Below are positions 18,476-26,547 of a stretch of 64,000 nucleotides of DNA, piece by piece (the stretch's first letter is position 1; every line of letters starts with the position of its first letter). Under the pieces are notes generated by a model. It saw only the letters and a program-made list of their open reading frames with translations, made no database searches and was not told the origin of the DNA. Location of the stretch: positions 37,394-101,393 of the forward strand of contig NZ_JBCFBA010000021.1 of assembly GCF_038562415.1 (NCBI RefSeq). The letters run 5' to 3'. Source of the stretch: Solidesulfovibrio sp. Its GTDB lineage: Bacteria; Desulfobacterota; Desulfovibrionia; Desulfovibrionales; Desulfovibrionaceae. The translations under genes were made by a program, and so were the position numbers.

Positions 18476-18958
18476 ATGTCCCTTGCGCGTATTATTTCCC
18501 TGGCCGCCCTGGTCGCCCTGGCCCCTGTGGCGTGGTGCCTGCCGTCCACGGCCCAGGCCGTGGGGCTTTTCCAGTGCGTCGACCCGGCCGGCAACCAGGT
18601 CTGCGTCCTGGACACCGGCTCCATGACCGATTTCTCGCCCTCGGCCCTGTGCAACCGCTCCTGCCCGGCCTGCGCCGGGCGCTGCGACGGCGCCCGCTAC
18701 TACCCCTCCCAATCCGGCCACTGGGAGAAGTCCTGGCAGGTCGCGCCCGGCATCGGCGACAACAACATGCTCACCCCCGGCCCGGACGTGCGCCAGGACG
18801 CCCAAACCATCGTCCGGGAAGGCCTGGCCGCGCCGCAAACCCCGCCGCCGCCCCCGCCCGGCACCTACTATCCGGTGGCCCCCCCGACCCCGGACCAGCC
18901 CCTGCCGCCGGGCTACTACTATTACGTGCCCCCCTCCTCGGGCACGCCGATCAACTGA
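18476..18958 (+). CDS. Secreted Cys- and Pro/Tyr-rich small protein
   Basis: A 160-residue exported protein of unknown family. The ATG at 18476 has a perfect AAGGAGG 5 bases upstream; longer versions of the frame lack one. Residues 1-27 form a signal peptide ending STAQA. The mature part has six cysteines in the first 60 residues (FQCVD, QVCVL, LCNRSCPACAGRCDG), then a hydrophilic linker. The C-terminal tail has a run of six prolines and several tyrosine clusters (GYYYYVP). The paired cysteines suggest disulfides in the periplasm or cell surface. It resembles in style, not sequence, the protein at 37671-37973. Confidence 0.75.
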   Translation: MSLARIISLAALVALAPVAWCLPSTAQAVGLFQCVDPAGNQVCVLDTGSMTDFSPSALCNRSCPACAGRCDGARYYPSQSGHWEKSWQVAPGIGDNNMLTPGPDVRQDAQTIVREGLAAPQTPPPPPPGTYYPVAPPTPDQPLPPGYYYYVPPSSGTPIN

Positions 18959-18990
18959 AGCGGCGCCGCCGCACAGGCCTCGAAAGCAAC

Positions 18991-19023
18991 GCCGCCCGCC
19001 GGATCGTCGATCCGGCGGGCGGC
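18991..19023. terminator. 15-bp hairpin between convergent genes
   Basis: GCCGCCCGCCGGATC (18991-19005) pairs perfectly with 19009-19023 across a 3-base loop. It lies between the converging secreted-protein gene and nifS. There is no T tract, so it may act with Rho or only stabilise 3' ends. Confidence 0.6.
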
Positions 19024-19071
19024 GGGCGGGGCGCAACGGGCGGGCGTTGCGGAAACGTTCTCCCGGCGGGG

Positions 19072-20256
19072 CTAGCAGGTGCAGGCCGGCCTGACCGGCG
19101 CCTCCTCGCGGAAGGGCGACATGCGGCGCAGGGTCTCGATGACCCCGGGCAAGGTTTCGAGCACGAGGTCCACCTCGGCCTCGGTGGTGTAGCGCGACAG
19201 GCTGAACCGGATGGAGCCGTGGGCATAGGTGAAAGGCACGCCCATGGCCCGCAGCACGTGGGACGGCTCCAGGCTGCCGGAGGTGCAGGCCGAGCCGGAG
19301 CTGGCGCAGATGCCGAACTGGTCGAGCATCAAAAGGATCGCCTCGCCCTCGACGTACTTGAAGGCGATGCTGGAGGTGTTGGGCAGGCGGTGATCCGGGT
19401 CGCCGTTGACGATGCAGTCCGGGACCTTGGCCAGGATGCCCGCTTCCAGGCGGTCGCGCAGGGCCCTGACCCGGGTGTTCTCGGCGGCGATGTTGTCCTT
19501 GGCCAGTTTCATGGCCGTGGCCAGGGCGATGATGCCGGCGGTGTTTTCCGTGCCGGCCCGACGGCCGCGCTCCTGGTGGCCGCCGATGAGGAACGGCCGA
19601 AACGGCGTGCCCTGGCGGACGTAGAGCACGCCCACGCCCTTGGGTGCGTGGAGCTTGTGGCCGGACAGGGCCAGCATGTCCACGGGAAGTTTCGCAAGGT
19701 CGATGTCCACCTTGCCCACGGCCTGGACGGCGTCGGTGTGAAACAGCACGCCGCGCGCCTTGCACAGCGCCGCGATCTCCGGGATGGGAAAGATGGTCCC
19801 GGTCTCGTTGTTGGCGTACATGACCGAGACGATGGCCGTGTCCTTGCGGATCGCCCGGCCGAGCTCCTCGAGGTCGAGCCGGCCCCGCTCGTCCACGCCG
19901 AGGAAGGTGACCTCGTAGCCCTTTTCCTCCAGGTGCTTGGCCAGGCTCAGGACGGCCGGGTGCTCCACCCGGGTGGTGACCAGGTGGCGCTTGTCCGGAT
20001 GGGCGGCCAGGGCGCTTAAAATGGCCGTGTTGTCGGATTCCGAGCCGCAGGAGGTGAAGATGATCTCCTCGGGCCGGGCGCCGAGGACCTCGGCCACGTC
20101 GGCCCGGGCCTTTTTCAGCGCCGTGCCCACCTGGCCGCCGAAGGAATGCATGCTCGACGGGTTGCCGTAGAGCTGCCCCAGGTAGGGAAGCATGGCCTCC
20201 ACCACTTCCGGGGCCACCATGGTGGTGGCGTTGTTGTCGAGATAGACCGGGTTCAT
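19072..20256 (-). CDS. nifS: Cysteine desulfurase NifS
   Basis: NifS is a PLP enzyme that removes sulfur from cysteine and delivers it as persulfide to the scaffold NifU. The 394-residue protein starts MNPVYLDNNATT, contains the PLP lysine in LSGHKLHAPKG and the catalytic Cys in the flexible loop SGSACTSGSLEPSHVL. The start overlaps the nifU stop in ATGA on the minus strand, giving coupled translation. The open frame continues upstream through nifU, but that is only an overlapping frame. No nif nitrogenase genes are near, so this pair probably serves general Fe-S assembly. Confidence 0.96.
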   Translation of the reverse strand: MNPVYLDNNATTMVAPEVVEAMLPYLGQLYGNPSSMHSFGGQVGTALKKARADVAEVLGARPEEIIFTSCGSESDNTAILSALAAHPDKRHLVTTRVEHPAVLSLAKHLEEKGYEVTFLGVDERGRLDLEELGRAIRKDTAIVSVMYANNETGTIFPIPEIAALCKARGVLFHTDAVQAVGKVDIDLAKLPVDMLALSGHKLHAPKGVGVLYVRQGTPFRPFLIGGHQERGRRAGTENTAGIIALATAMKLAKDNIAAENTRVRALRDRLEAGILAKVPDCIVNGDPDHRLPNTSSIAFKYVEGEAILLMLDQFGICASSGSACTSGSLEPSHVLRAMGVPFTYAHGSIRFSLSRYTTEAEVDLVLETLPGVIETLRRMSPFREEAPVRPACTC

Positions 20257-21098
20257 TTGCCCGCCTCCCTGACCGTGATGTCGGGTTCCACCAGCTCCTG
20301 CAGGCGCTTTTGCACGAAATCGGTCAGCGTCACGTTGCTGACCGGGCAGCCCTTGCAGGCCCCGCGCAGGGCGACCAGCACCGTCTTGCCGTCGATGTCC
20401 ACCAGCTCGATGTCGCCGCCGTCCTTTTTGAGGTTGGGCCGGATCTCCTCGTCCATGACCTGGGCCACCCGGCGCATGCGTTCGAGGTTGGTCAGGGGCT
20501 TGGCGGCCACGGGTTCGGGCGCGGCCGGCGGGGCCTTGCCCAGCTCCTCGTCCAGGATGGCCTGCAATTTCTCCTTGCAGTCGCCGCAGCCGCCGCCGGC
20601 TTTCGTGAAATCCGTGACCTCCTCGACCGTGGTCAGGCCGTTTTCGCGGATGGCCCGGCGGATCTGGCCGTCGTAGACGCCGAAGCACTTGCACACCAGT
20701 TCGCCCTCGGGCTCGTGCTGTGGGGCCTTCTCGCCCAGGTAGGCGGCCAGGGCCGCTTCCAGGGCTTCCTGGCCCATGACCGAGCAGTGCATCTTTTCCT
20801 TGGGCAGCCCGCCCAGGTAGTCGGCGATGTCCTTGTTGGTGAGCTTTCTGGCCTCCTCGACGGTCTTGCCCTTGAGCAGTTCCGTGAGCACCGAGCTGGA
20901 GGCGATGGCCGAGGCGCAACCGAACGTCTGGAACGTCGCGTCCTCGATGACGCCGGCATCATTGATCTTGAGAAAGAGCTTGAGCGCGTCGCCGCAAGCC
21001 AGCGATCCGACTTCGCCCACGGCGTTGGCGCCCTCCAGGCTGCCCACGTTTCGGGGATGCAGAAAATGATCCCTGACCTTGTCCGTATACTCCCACAT
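20253..21098 (-). CDS. nifU: Iron-sulfur cluster scaffold protein NifU
   Basis: NifU is the scaffold on which clusters are built before transfer to apoproteins. All three domains are present in 281 residues: an IscU-type N-domain with Cys in ACGD, FGCAS and HCSVMG; a central ferredoxin-like domain (CKC and CGDC) holding a permanent [2Fe-2S] cluster; and a C-terminal Nfu domain with CKGC. A GGAGGACAGC ribosome site precedes the ATG. It is the first gene of a nifU-nifS operon with a good promoter about 115 bases upstream. Confidence 0.96.
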   Translation of the reverse strand: MWEYTDKVRDHFLHPRNVGSLEGANAVGEVGSLACGDALKLFLKINDAGVIEDATFQTFGCASAIASSSVLTELLKGKTVEEARKLTNKDIADYLGGLPKEKMHCSVMGQEALEAALAAYLGEKAPQHEPEGELVCKCFGVYDGQIRRAIRENGLTTVEEVTDFTKAGGGCGDCKEKLQAILDEELGKAPPAAPEPVAAKPLTNLERMRRVAQVMDEEIRPNLKKDGGDIELVDIDGKTVLVALRGACKGCPVSNVTLTDFVQKRLQELVEPDITVREAGK

Positions 21099-21213
21099 GC
21101 TGTCCTCCGTGCGCGTCTTTCGGCGGGAAGCCGGCGGCGCGAAACCAGTGTAAGCCGCAAAACGCTCCGGGAAAAGAGGCCGGCCACGTTTTCCGGCCCC
21201 CCGGCAATTTCAT

Positions 21214-21241
21214 ACCATAGTGAGAGGATTAGCGATGTCAA
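21214..21241 (-). promoter_or_regulatory. Promoter of nifU-nifS
   Basis: On the minus strand TTGACA (21241-21236) and TATGGT (21219-21214) are separated by 16 bases. Transcription would start near 21207 and leave a leader of about 105 bases before nifU. I could not identify a classical IscR site. Confidence 0.6.
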
Positions 21242-21391
21242 CCGTCGGCTTTACCCGTTGCCGGGCATGCGCTATGAGGCGATCGGGAAAGACATCGTCT
21301 TTCCGCCTTCCCCGACGCCGCCCGCGACGCCCGGGATACCTTGCCCATCACGCGGCGCGGCGGCCTGGCCGTCGCCCGGGAAGGGGGGAGC

Positions 21392-21769
21392 ATGCTGGAA
21401 AAACTCGGGCTCATCGCCCTGGCCGGGGCCGCCGGAACCCTGGCCCGCTACTGGCTTTCCGGCTTCGTCTACGACCTGGTCGGCCGGGATTTCCCCTGGG
21501 GCACGGCGGTGGTCAACATCCTGGGCTGTTTCCTGTTCGGGCTTTTCTGGGAACTGGGCGAGGACCGGATGCTGCTGCGCACCGAGGCCCGCGTCATCAT
21601 CCTCACGGGGTTCATGGGCGCCTTCACCACGTTTTCCACGTTCATTTTCGAAAGCGGCGGATACCTGGAGGACGGGCGCTGGCTGCCGGCCCTGGCCAAC
21701 GTGACCTTCCAGACCGTGATCGGTTTCGCCGCGCTTTTCGGCGGCCTGATCCTCGGGCGGATGTTCTAA
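21392..21769 (+). CDS. crcB: Fluoride exporter CrcB/Fluc
   Basis: Fluc/CrcB proteins are small dual-topology channels that let toxic fluoride leave the cytoplasm. The 125-residue product has four hydrophobic segments and the family motifs GAAGTLARY, GTAVVNILGCFLFG and GFMGAFTTFSTF. I chose the ATG at 21392, preceded by GGGGGAG, over the upstream in-frame ATG at 21341. The next gene begins 21 bases downstream and is probably cotranscribed. I looked for a fluoride riboswitch in the leader and could not recognise one. Confidence 0.93.
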   Translation: MLEKLGLIALAGAAGTLARYWLSGFVYDLVGRDFPWGTAVVNILGCFLFGLFWELGEDRMLLRTEARVIILTGFMGAFTTFSTFIFESGGYLEDGRWLPALANVTFQTVIGFAALFGGLILGRMF

Positions 21770-21790
21770 CCGCGCGCGCAAGGAGTCGTC

Positions 21791-23020
21791 ATGGCCGAAT
21801 ATGCCGAAGTCGAACTGCTGCGGGTGTACTGCGGCGAATCCGACCGCACGGACGGGCGGCCCGTCCACGAGGTTCTGGTGGAACTGGCGCGTCGGCACGG
21901 CGCGGCCGGGGCGACGGTGCTGCGCGGCGTGCTGGGCTTCGGGGCCGGCAGCCTGGTGCACACGGCCAAGCTCCTGCGCCTGTCCGAGGACCTGCCCATG
22001 GTGGTGGAGATCGTGGACCGGCCCGAGCGCATCGAGGCGCTTGTACCGCGCATCGAGGCCGCGACCAAGGGCGGACTCATCACCCGCCAGCGCCTTGTGG
22101 CCCATTTCCACTGCCCGGTTCGGGTGCGCGACGTCATGGCGGCGGACGTGGCCACGGTGCGGGCGGACACGCCCCTGCCCCGGGTGGTGGACCTGCTGGT
22201 GGCCAAGGGGGTCAAGGCCGTGCCGGTCCTCGACGCCAAGGGCCGGGTGGTGGGCATCGTCACGGGCGGCGACCTGCTGTCGCGCGGCGGCATGGAGGCC
22301 CGGCTCTCGCTCCAGGACGCCCTGACCGAGGAGGCGCGCCAAGAGGAACGCGAAAGGCTCTCCAACCGCACGGCCAGCGACGTCATGACCGCGCCGGTGG
22401 CGACCATAAGCGACCGGGCCGGCCTGCGCGAAGCGGCCCAACTCATGATCAAAAAGGGGCTCAAGCGCCTGCCGGCCCTGGACGCGGCCGGGGAGCTGGT
22501 GGGCATCGTCAGCCGGGCCGACATCCTGCGCTCGGCGGCCGACCTGTCCCCGGCGGCCGAGGCCCTGCCCCGGTTCACGGCCGGGCTGTTCCAACTGGCC
22601 CGCGACGTCATGTTCACCGACGTGCCGACGGCCGGGCCGGACACGCCCCTGCCCGAGGTGGTGTCCCGGCTCGTGGCCTCGCCGCTGCGCCGGGTGGTGG
22701 TGGTGGACGCCGCGAACAAGGTGCTCGGCTTGGTGCTCGACAGCGACCTGTTGCGCCGTTGCGGCCCGGGGCGCAAACCGGGCCTGCTGCGGGCGCTGTT
22801 CGGCTTCGGCCAAAACGACGAAGCCGCCTGCCCCCTGGGCACGGCGGCCGAGGTCATGGTCGCGGGCGTGCACACCGTGCCCGAGGACGCCTCGCTCATG
22901 GACGTGCTGCACAAGATGCTGGCCGCCAAGGTCAAGCGGCTGGTCGTGGTCGACGACCACGGCAGGCTGCTCGGCATGGTGGACCGCGAAGCCGTGCTGC
23001 GGGTCATCGCCGGCGTGTAA
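21791..23020 (+). CDS. DUF190 (PII-like) protein fused to multiple CBS domains
   Basis: Residues 1-105 form a DUF190 domain, a PII-like fold commonly encoded next to crcB. Four CBS-type motifs follow (VRDVMAADV near 117, ASDVMTAPV near 198, ARDVMFTDV near 275, AAEVMVAGV near 355). CBS pairs bind adenine nucleotides and regulate partner proteins, so this 409-residue soluble protein is a plausible nucleotide-responsive regulator of the fluoride channel. An AAGGAG ribosome site and the 21-base gap after crcB support an operon. The direct regulatory link is inference. Confidence 0.88.
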   Translation: MAEYAEVELLRVYCGESDRTDGRPVHEVLVELARRHGAAGATVLRGVLGFGAGSLVHTAKLLRLSEDLPMVVEIVDRPERIEALVPRIEAATKGGLITRQRLVAHFHCPVRVRDVMAADVATVRADTPLPRVVDLLVAKGVKAVPVLDAKGRVVGIVTGGDLLSRGGMEARLSLQDALTEEARQEERERLSNRTASDVMTAPVATISDRAGLREAAQLMIKKGLKRLPALDAAGELVGIVSRADILRSAADLSPAAEALPRFTAGLFQLARDVMFTDVPTAGPDTPLPEVVSRLVASPLRRVVVVDAANKVLGLVLDSDLLRRCGPGRKPGLLRALFGFGQNDEAACPLGTAAEVMVAGVHTVPEDASLMDVLHKMLAAKVKRLVVVDDHGRLLGMVDREAVLRVIAGV

Positions 23021-23150
23021 GGCCGATTTTCCTTTGCCATGGCCGTCGATTCACGGTAAGCCCCGGCTCGCCGGGCCGCGCCGGTCCCGTGCCCGGGGCG
23101 CCCTCGCCCCACGCCCGGCCAGCCCACACCACACCCAAGGAGCAACACCC

Positions 23151-23567
23151 ATGGAGCGCACCCTTTCCATCATCAAGCCCGACGCCGTTTCCCGCAACCT
23201 GGCCGGGGCCATCCTCAAAATGATCCAGGACGCCGGCCTCAAGGTCGTGGCCGTCAAGATGATCCAGCTGACCAAGGCGCAGGCCGAGGGCTTCTACGCC
23301 GTGCACAAGGAACGGCCGTTCTTCGCCAGCCTGGTCGATTTCATGATCTCCGGCCCGGTGGTCGTGTCCATCCTCGAAGGCGACGACGCCATCGCCCGCT
23401 ACCGCACGCTCATGGGCGCCACCAACCCGGAAAAGGCCGAGGCAGGCACCATCCGCAAGACCTACGCCCTGGACATCGAGAAAAATTCCGTCCACGGCTC
23501 CGACGCCCCGGAAACCGCCGCCTTCGAGACCGCCTACTTCTTCAGCGCCCTGGAAATGGTGGGTTAG
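23151..23567 (+). CDS. ndk: Nucleoside diphosphate kinase
   Basis: Ndk balances nucleoside triphosphates through a phospho-histidine intermediate. The 138-residue protein begins [13 protein letters not shown] and holds the catalytic His in SVHGSD, with normal family length. The ATG at 23151 has AAGGAG upstream; the longer frame from 23034 lacks it. proC starts 4 bases after its stop, so the two are cotranscribed. Confidence 0.97.
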   Translation: MERTLSIIKPDAVSRNLAGAILKMIQDAGLKVVAVKMIQLTKAQAEGFYAVHKERPFFASLVDFMISGPVVVSILEGDDAIARYRTLMGATNPEKAEAGTIRKTYALDIEKNSVHGSDAPETAAFETAYFFSALEMVG

Positions 23568-23571
23568 CTCC

Positions 23572-24372
23572 ATGGCCGCCGTCATCGGTTTTCTCGGCGC
23601 GGGCAACATGGGCGCGGCCATCATCAAGGGCCTGGCCGACGTTGCCGCCGTCTCGGCCCTGGCCTTCGACCTGGACACGGCCAAGGTGGACGCCCTGGCG
23701 GGCGCCGGCCTGGCCCAAAAGGCCCCGACCCCGCAAGCCCTGGCGGCGGGCAGCGACTACCTGGTCCTGTGCGTCAAGCCGCAGTACCTCGCGGCCGCCA
23801 TGGAGACCCTGGCCCCGCACCTCAAAGCCGGCACCGTGGTCTGCTCCATCGTGGCCGGCGTGACCATGGCCCGGCTGCGGGAACTGACGGGGGGGAAATG
23901 CCCGGTGGTGCGGGTGATGCCCAACACCCCGGCCCTGGTCGGCGCCGGCCAGTTCGCCCTGTGCCTGGACGACCCGGACCTGCCGGCCGAGGCGAAAGCC
24001 TTCGTGGAAGAGCTTTTCGCCAAGCTCGGCCGCACCTACGTCCTGCACGAAAAATTCTTCGACGCCTTCACGGGCCTGGCCGGTTCCGGCCCGGCCTACG
24101 TGCTCTACTTCATGGAGGCGCTCATCGAATCGGGCGTGTACATGGGCTTTCCCCGGGACAAGGCGGCGGACATCGTCACCGGCCTTTTCGCGGGCACGGC
24201 CAAACTGGCGGCCAAATCCGGCAACCACCCGAGCCTGTTGCGCGAAATGGTCACCTCCCCGGCCGGCACCACCATCGAGGCGCTCATGCACCTCGACCGC
24301 CAGGCCGTACGGGCGGCGATCATCGACGCGGCCGTGGCCTCGCGGGACCGCTCCAAGAAACTCGGCGGCTGA
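23572..24372 (+). CDS. proC: Pyrroline-5-carboxylate reductase
   Basis: ProC reduces pyrroline-5-carboxylate to proline with NAD(P)H, the last step of proline synthesis. The 266-residue protein has the Rossmann motif GFLGAGNMGAAI at its start and the C-terminal dimerisation signature (SGPAYV, SPAGTTIEAL). It starts 4 bases after ndk. A bidirectional terminator follows. Confidence 0.96.
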   Translation: MAAVIGFLGAGNMGAAIIKGLADVAAVSALAFDLDTAKVDALAGAGLAQKAPTPQALAAGSDYLVLCVKPQYLAAAMETLAPHLKAGTVVCSIVAGVTMARLRELTGGKCPVVRVMPNTPALVGAGQFALCLDDPDLPAEAKAFVEELFAKLGRTYVLHEKFFDAFTGLAGSGPAYVLYFMEALIESGVYMGFPRDKAADIVTGLFAGTAKLAAKSGNHPSLLREMVTSPAGTTIEALMHLDRQAVRAAIIDAAVASRDRSKKLGG

Positions 24373-24399
24373 TACGAGGCCTCCGGCGCATGTAAAAAA

Positions 24400-24429
24400 G
24401 CCCTCGTCGCGGCGCGACGAGGGCTTTTT
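24400..24429. terminator. Bidirectional terminator between proC and csp
   Basis: GCCCTCGTCGC (24400-24410) pairs perfectly with GCGACGAGGGC (24414-24424). Six A residues precede it and five T residues follow it, so it can end both converging transcripts. Confidence 0.92.
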
Positions 24430-24458
24430 GCGGTATGTTGGTTGGACGGGAGGCGGCC

Positions 24459-24665
24459 TCAGGCGGATTTCACCACATTGGTGGCCTTGGGACCCCGTTC
24501 GCCCTGGATGATTTCAAAGCGTACGAGTTCCCCTTCGCGCAAGGTGCGAAAGCCCTCACCCTCGATCGACGAATAGTGGACGAACACGTCGTCCTCGCCC
24601 TCGCGCGTGATGAAACCATAGCCCTTCTTGTCACTGAACCATTTGACGGTGCCTTCGAATCCCAT
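24459..24665 (-). CDS. Cold-shock domain protein
   Basis: This 68-residue single-domain CspA-type RNA chaperone has both RNA-binding motifs: KGYGFIT (RNP1) and VFVHYSS (RNP2). It binds single-stranded RNA or DNA and melts secondary structure. GGAGGG precedes the ATG. A promoter is visible about 20 bases upstream of the ribosome site, so the leader is short and lacks the long cold-shock element known from enteric cspA. Confidence 0.95.
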   Translation of the reverse strand: MGFEGTVKWFSDKKGYGFITREGEDDVFVHYSSIEGEGFRTLREGELVRFEIIQGERGPKATNVVKSA

Positions 24666-24691
24666 ACATCTGCCCTCCTGAAAAAAATCGT

Positions 24692-24719
24692 AGTATAGGC
24701 GTTAGCATCTTCGTCACAA
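24692..24719 (-). promoter_or_regulatory. Promoter of the cold-shock gene
   Basis: On the minus strand TTGTGA (24719-24714) and TATACT (24697-24692) are 16 bases apart. The start site would lie near 24685, about 20 bases before the ATG. Confidence 0.5.
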
Positions 24720-24815
24720 ATGCGTCAACAAAAAACGCGCGACCCTGACATGTCGTTAATGCAACATATGAACCACCCGTATCGATTCCGCCAAACATCA
24801 CGGTCTGAATAGGAA

Positions 24816-25748
24816 TTACAAATAAAGGCCCGCTAAAAAAATAATTATCACTGCAAACAGAAGGCCGGCGCCAACCACCATTCGATCAAGTTTGGCATAA
24901 CGCGCCGCATTCCAGGCCGCGCCGGGCGGCCCCATGATCGGCTTGATCACACGCGCCCCGAAATACGTCGCCTCCCCCCCCATGGCGGCGCCGCACAGCC
25001 AGGCCGCCGCGGCCATGGGCCAGCCGGCATTGGGGCTGGCGCTTTTTCGCGCGTCCCGGCGCACGTCGGCCAGGCGCACGGCCCGCCCCAGGCCCAGGAG
25101 CCAGGCGGCGCACCACATGGCGCCCACCGTGAGCCGGGCCGGCAGCCAGGCCAGGACGTCGTCGGCCCGGGCGGCGAAAAAGCCCAGCCGCACGTAGCGC
25201 GGCGTGCGGTAGCCCCACATGGAATCGGCGGTGCTGACGGCCTTGTAGGCCCACAGCCCGGCCGGGCCGGAAACCGCCAGCCAGAAAAGCGGCGCCACGA
25301 AGGCGTCGTTGGCGTTTTCGGCCACGGACTCGGCCAGGGCCCGCCACAGGCCGTCCGCGTCCAGGGCGGACACGTCGCGGCTGACCAGGCCGGCCACCAC
25401 GGCCCGGGCGTCTTCCGTTCGGTTGGCTTCCAAAAACCGTGCCGCCCGGCGCCCCTCGCGCAACAGCCCGCCCAGGGCCAGGCCGGCGTAGGCGAAATAG
25501 AGCCCGGCCAGCCAGCCCACCAACGGCAGGCCGGCCAGTCCCCGGACCAGCCCGGCGCTGGCCGCCGCGACCAGCAGGACGCCGGCCGCCCCGAACAGGC
25601 GGTTGCGCCAGCCAAGCCCGTCGGCCAGCCGGTCCAGGCCGGCATAGGCCGCGCCGATGGCCCGCACGGGATGGGGCAGGCGCGGCGGGTCGCCACACAG
25701 CAGGTCCAAGGCCACGGCCAACAGGAGGAGGAGCGTTTCGGACATCAT
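24816..25748 (-). CDS. cbiB: Adenosylcobinamide-phosphate synthase
   Basis: CbiB (CobD) attaches the aminopropanol arm to adenosylcobyric acid in late cobalamin synthesis at the inner membrane. The 310-residue protein opens with a hydrophobic helix ending in LDLLCGDPPRLPHPVRAIG, a family signature, and has further membrane helices and the motif ESVAENANDAFVAPLF. The start is one of two adjacent ATGs (25748/25745); the frame extends further but without support. The upstream region holds a hairpin repeat rather than a recognisable cobalamin riboswitch. No other cobalamin genes are nearby. Confidence 0.93.
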   Translation of the reverse strand: MMSETLLLLLAVALDLLCGDPPRLPHPVRAIGAAYAGLDRLADGLGWRNRLFGAAGVLLVAAASAGLVRGLAGLPLVGWLAGLYFAYAGLALGGLLREGRRAARFLEANRTEDARAVVAGLVSRDVSALDADGLWRALAESVAENANDAFVAPLFWLAVSGPAGLWAYKAVSTADSMWGYRTPRYVRLGFFAARADDVLAWLPARLTVGAMWCAAWLLGLGRAVRLADVRRDARKSASPNAGWPMAAAAWLCGAAMGGEATYFGARVIKPIMGPPGAAWNAARYAKLDRMVVGAGLLFAVIIIFLAGLYL

Positions 25749-25860
25749 TGTTTCCGGCATTCGGGTTGTGACCGTCATGATGGGGGGCAGCGGACAGCGC
25801 GCGGCCGTTCCAGCCATTATGGAACGTGCGGCAACGCCTTCCAGAAAACGTGACCCGTCC

Positions 25861-25911
25861 CCCCTGCGGGGAGGTCCAGGAGGGGATCATCCCCTCCTGG
25901 CCGCCGGAGGC
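25861..25911 (+). repeat. Intergenic hairpin repeat, copy A
   Basis: The unit consists of a small CCCC-TGC-GGGG stem, then GGTCC and the hairpin CCAGGAGGGG/CCCCTCCTGG (25876-25900), then GCCGCCGGAGGC. The same layout recurs at 50152-50206 (copy B) and, inverted, at 49360-49408 (copy C). A partial 3' end, CCTGGCCGCCGGAGGC, lies just downstream at 25936-25951. The inner stem differs between copies but remains paired. Confidence 0.85.
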
Positions 25912-25985
25912 TTCCCTTGCTGCCCTTCGCCTTGCCCTGGCCGCCGGAGGCGTTCCCTCCCCACACTCCCCGCCCTCTCCCCGGC

Positions 25986-26543
25986 CTACTCGCCCACGGG
26001 CGGCTGGCGCAGCTTCTTGGCGTAGCGGTCGAGTTCGCTCAGCAGGCAGCCGCAGTAGGGCTGGCGGTAGATGTTCCACTCCCGGGACAGGGCCACGCCC
26101 TCGTCCCAGTGGACGCGGAAATCCCGGTAGTGGAAGGGCACGCCATGGGCTTGCGCCCTGGCGTCGCCCAGGGCGGCGAGCAGGTCGTGGTCCTGGTACT
26201 TGCTGTAGAGCAGCGACGAGGTGAAGGCGTCGCAGCCCAGCGCCCGGGCCGTGGCCGCGGCCCGGTCCAGGCGCTCGTCCCAGCACGGCGGACACCGGCC
26301 GGCCGGATCGGCCAGGGACCGGCGCAGGTGAGGCAACGGATCGTAGGCGTCGTAGCGCACGGCCACGTCCAGGATGCCGGCCACGGCGGCCACGCCCTCG
26401 CGGCGGCGCAGGTACTCCATGGCCGGCTGGATGTTGGGATTGTAAAAGAGCCCCACGACGGTCCAGCCGGCCTCCTGGAGGCGCTTTACGGGCGCGATGG
26501 CGCAGGGGCCGCAGCAGATGTGGAGCAGGATCCGCCCGGCCAT
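25986..26543 (-). CDS. queH: Epoxyqueuosine reductase QueH
   Basis: QueH carries out the last step of queuosine formation in tRNA, reducing epoxyqueuosine. The 185-residue protein starts MAGRILLHICCGPC, contains CPPCWDERL and ends with the YCGC motif; these cysteines hold the metal/Fe-S centres of the family (formerly DUF208). The start at 26543 lies 4 bases after the rng stop, so translation is probably coupled. The longer upstream frame runs inside rng and is rejected. Confidence 0.92.
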   Translation of the reverse strand: MAGRILLHICCGPCAIAPVKRLQEAGWTVVGLFYNPNIQPAMEYLRRREGVAAVAGILDVAVRYDAYDPLPHLRRSLADPAGRCPPCWDERLDRAAATARALGCDAFTSSLLYSKYQDHDLLAALGDARAQAHGVPFHYRDFRVHWDEGVALSREWNIYRQPYCGCLLSELDRYAKKLRQPPVGE

Positions 26544-26547
26544 GGCG

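Noticed and set aside
19072..20919. Apparent fusion of extra residues to the NifS N-terminus
   Set aside because: The extension lies within nifU in another frame; the ATGA overlap and MNPVYLDNN start define NifS.
21243..21391. Fluoride riboswitch before crcB
   Set aside because: I looked for the conserved GGCGAUG and late GCUGAUG...CUCC elements and did not find a convincing set. A covariance search would settle it.
25749..25985. Cobalamin riboswitch upstream of cbiB
   Set aside because: No B12-box-like sequence is recognisable; the region is occupied by the hairpin repeat.
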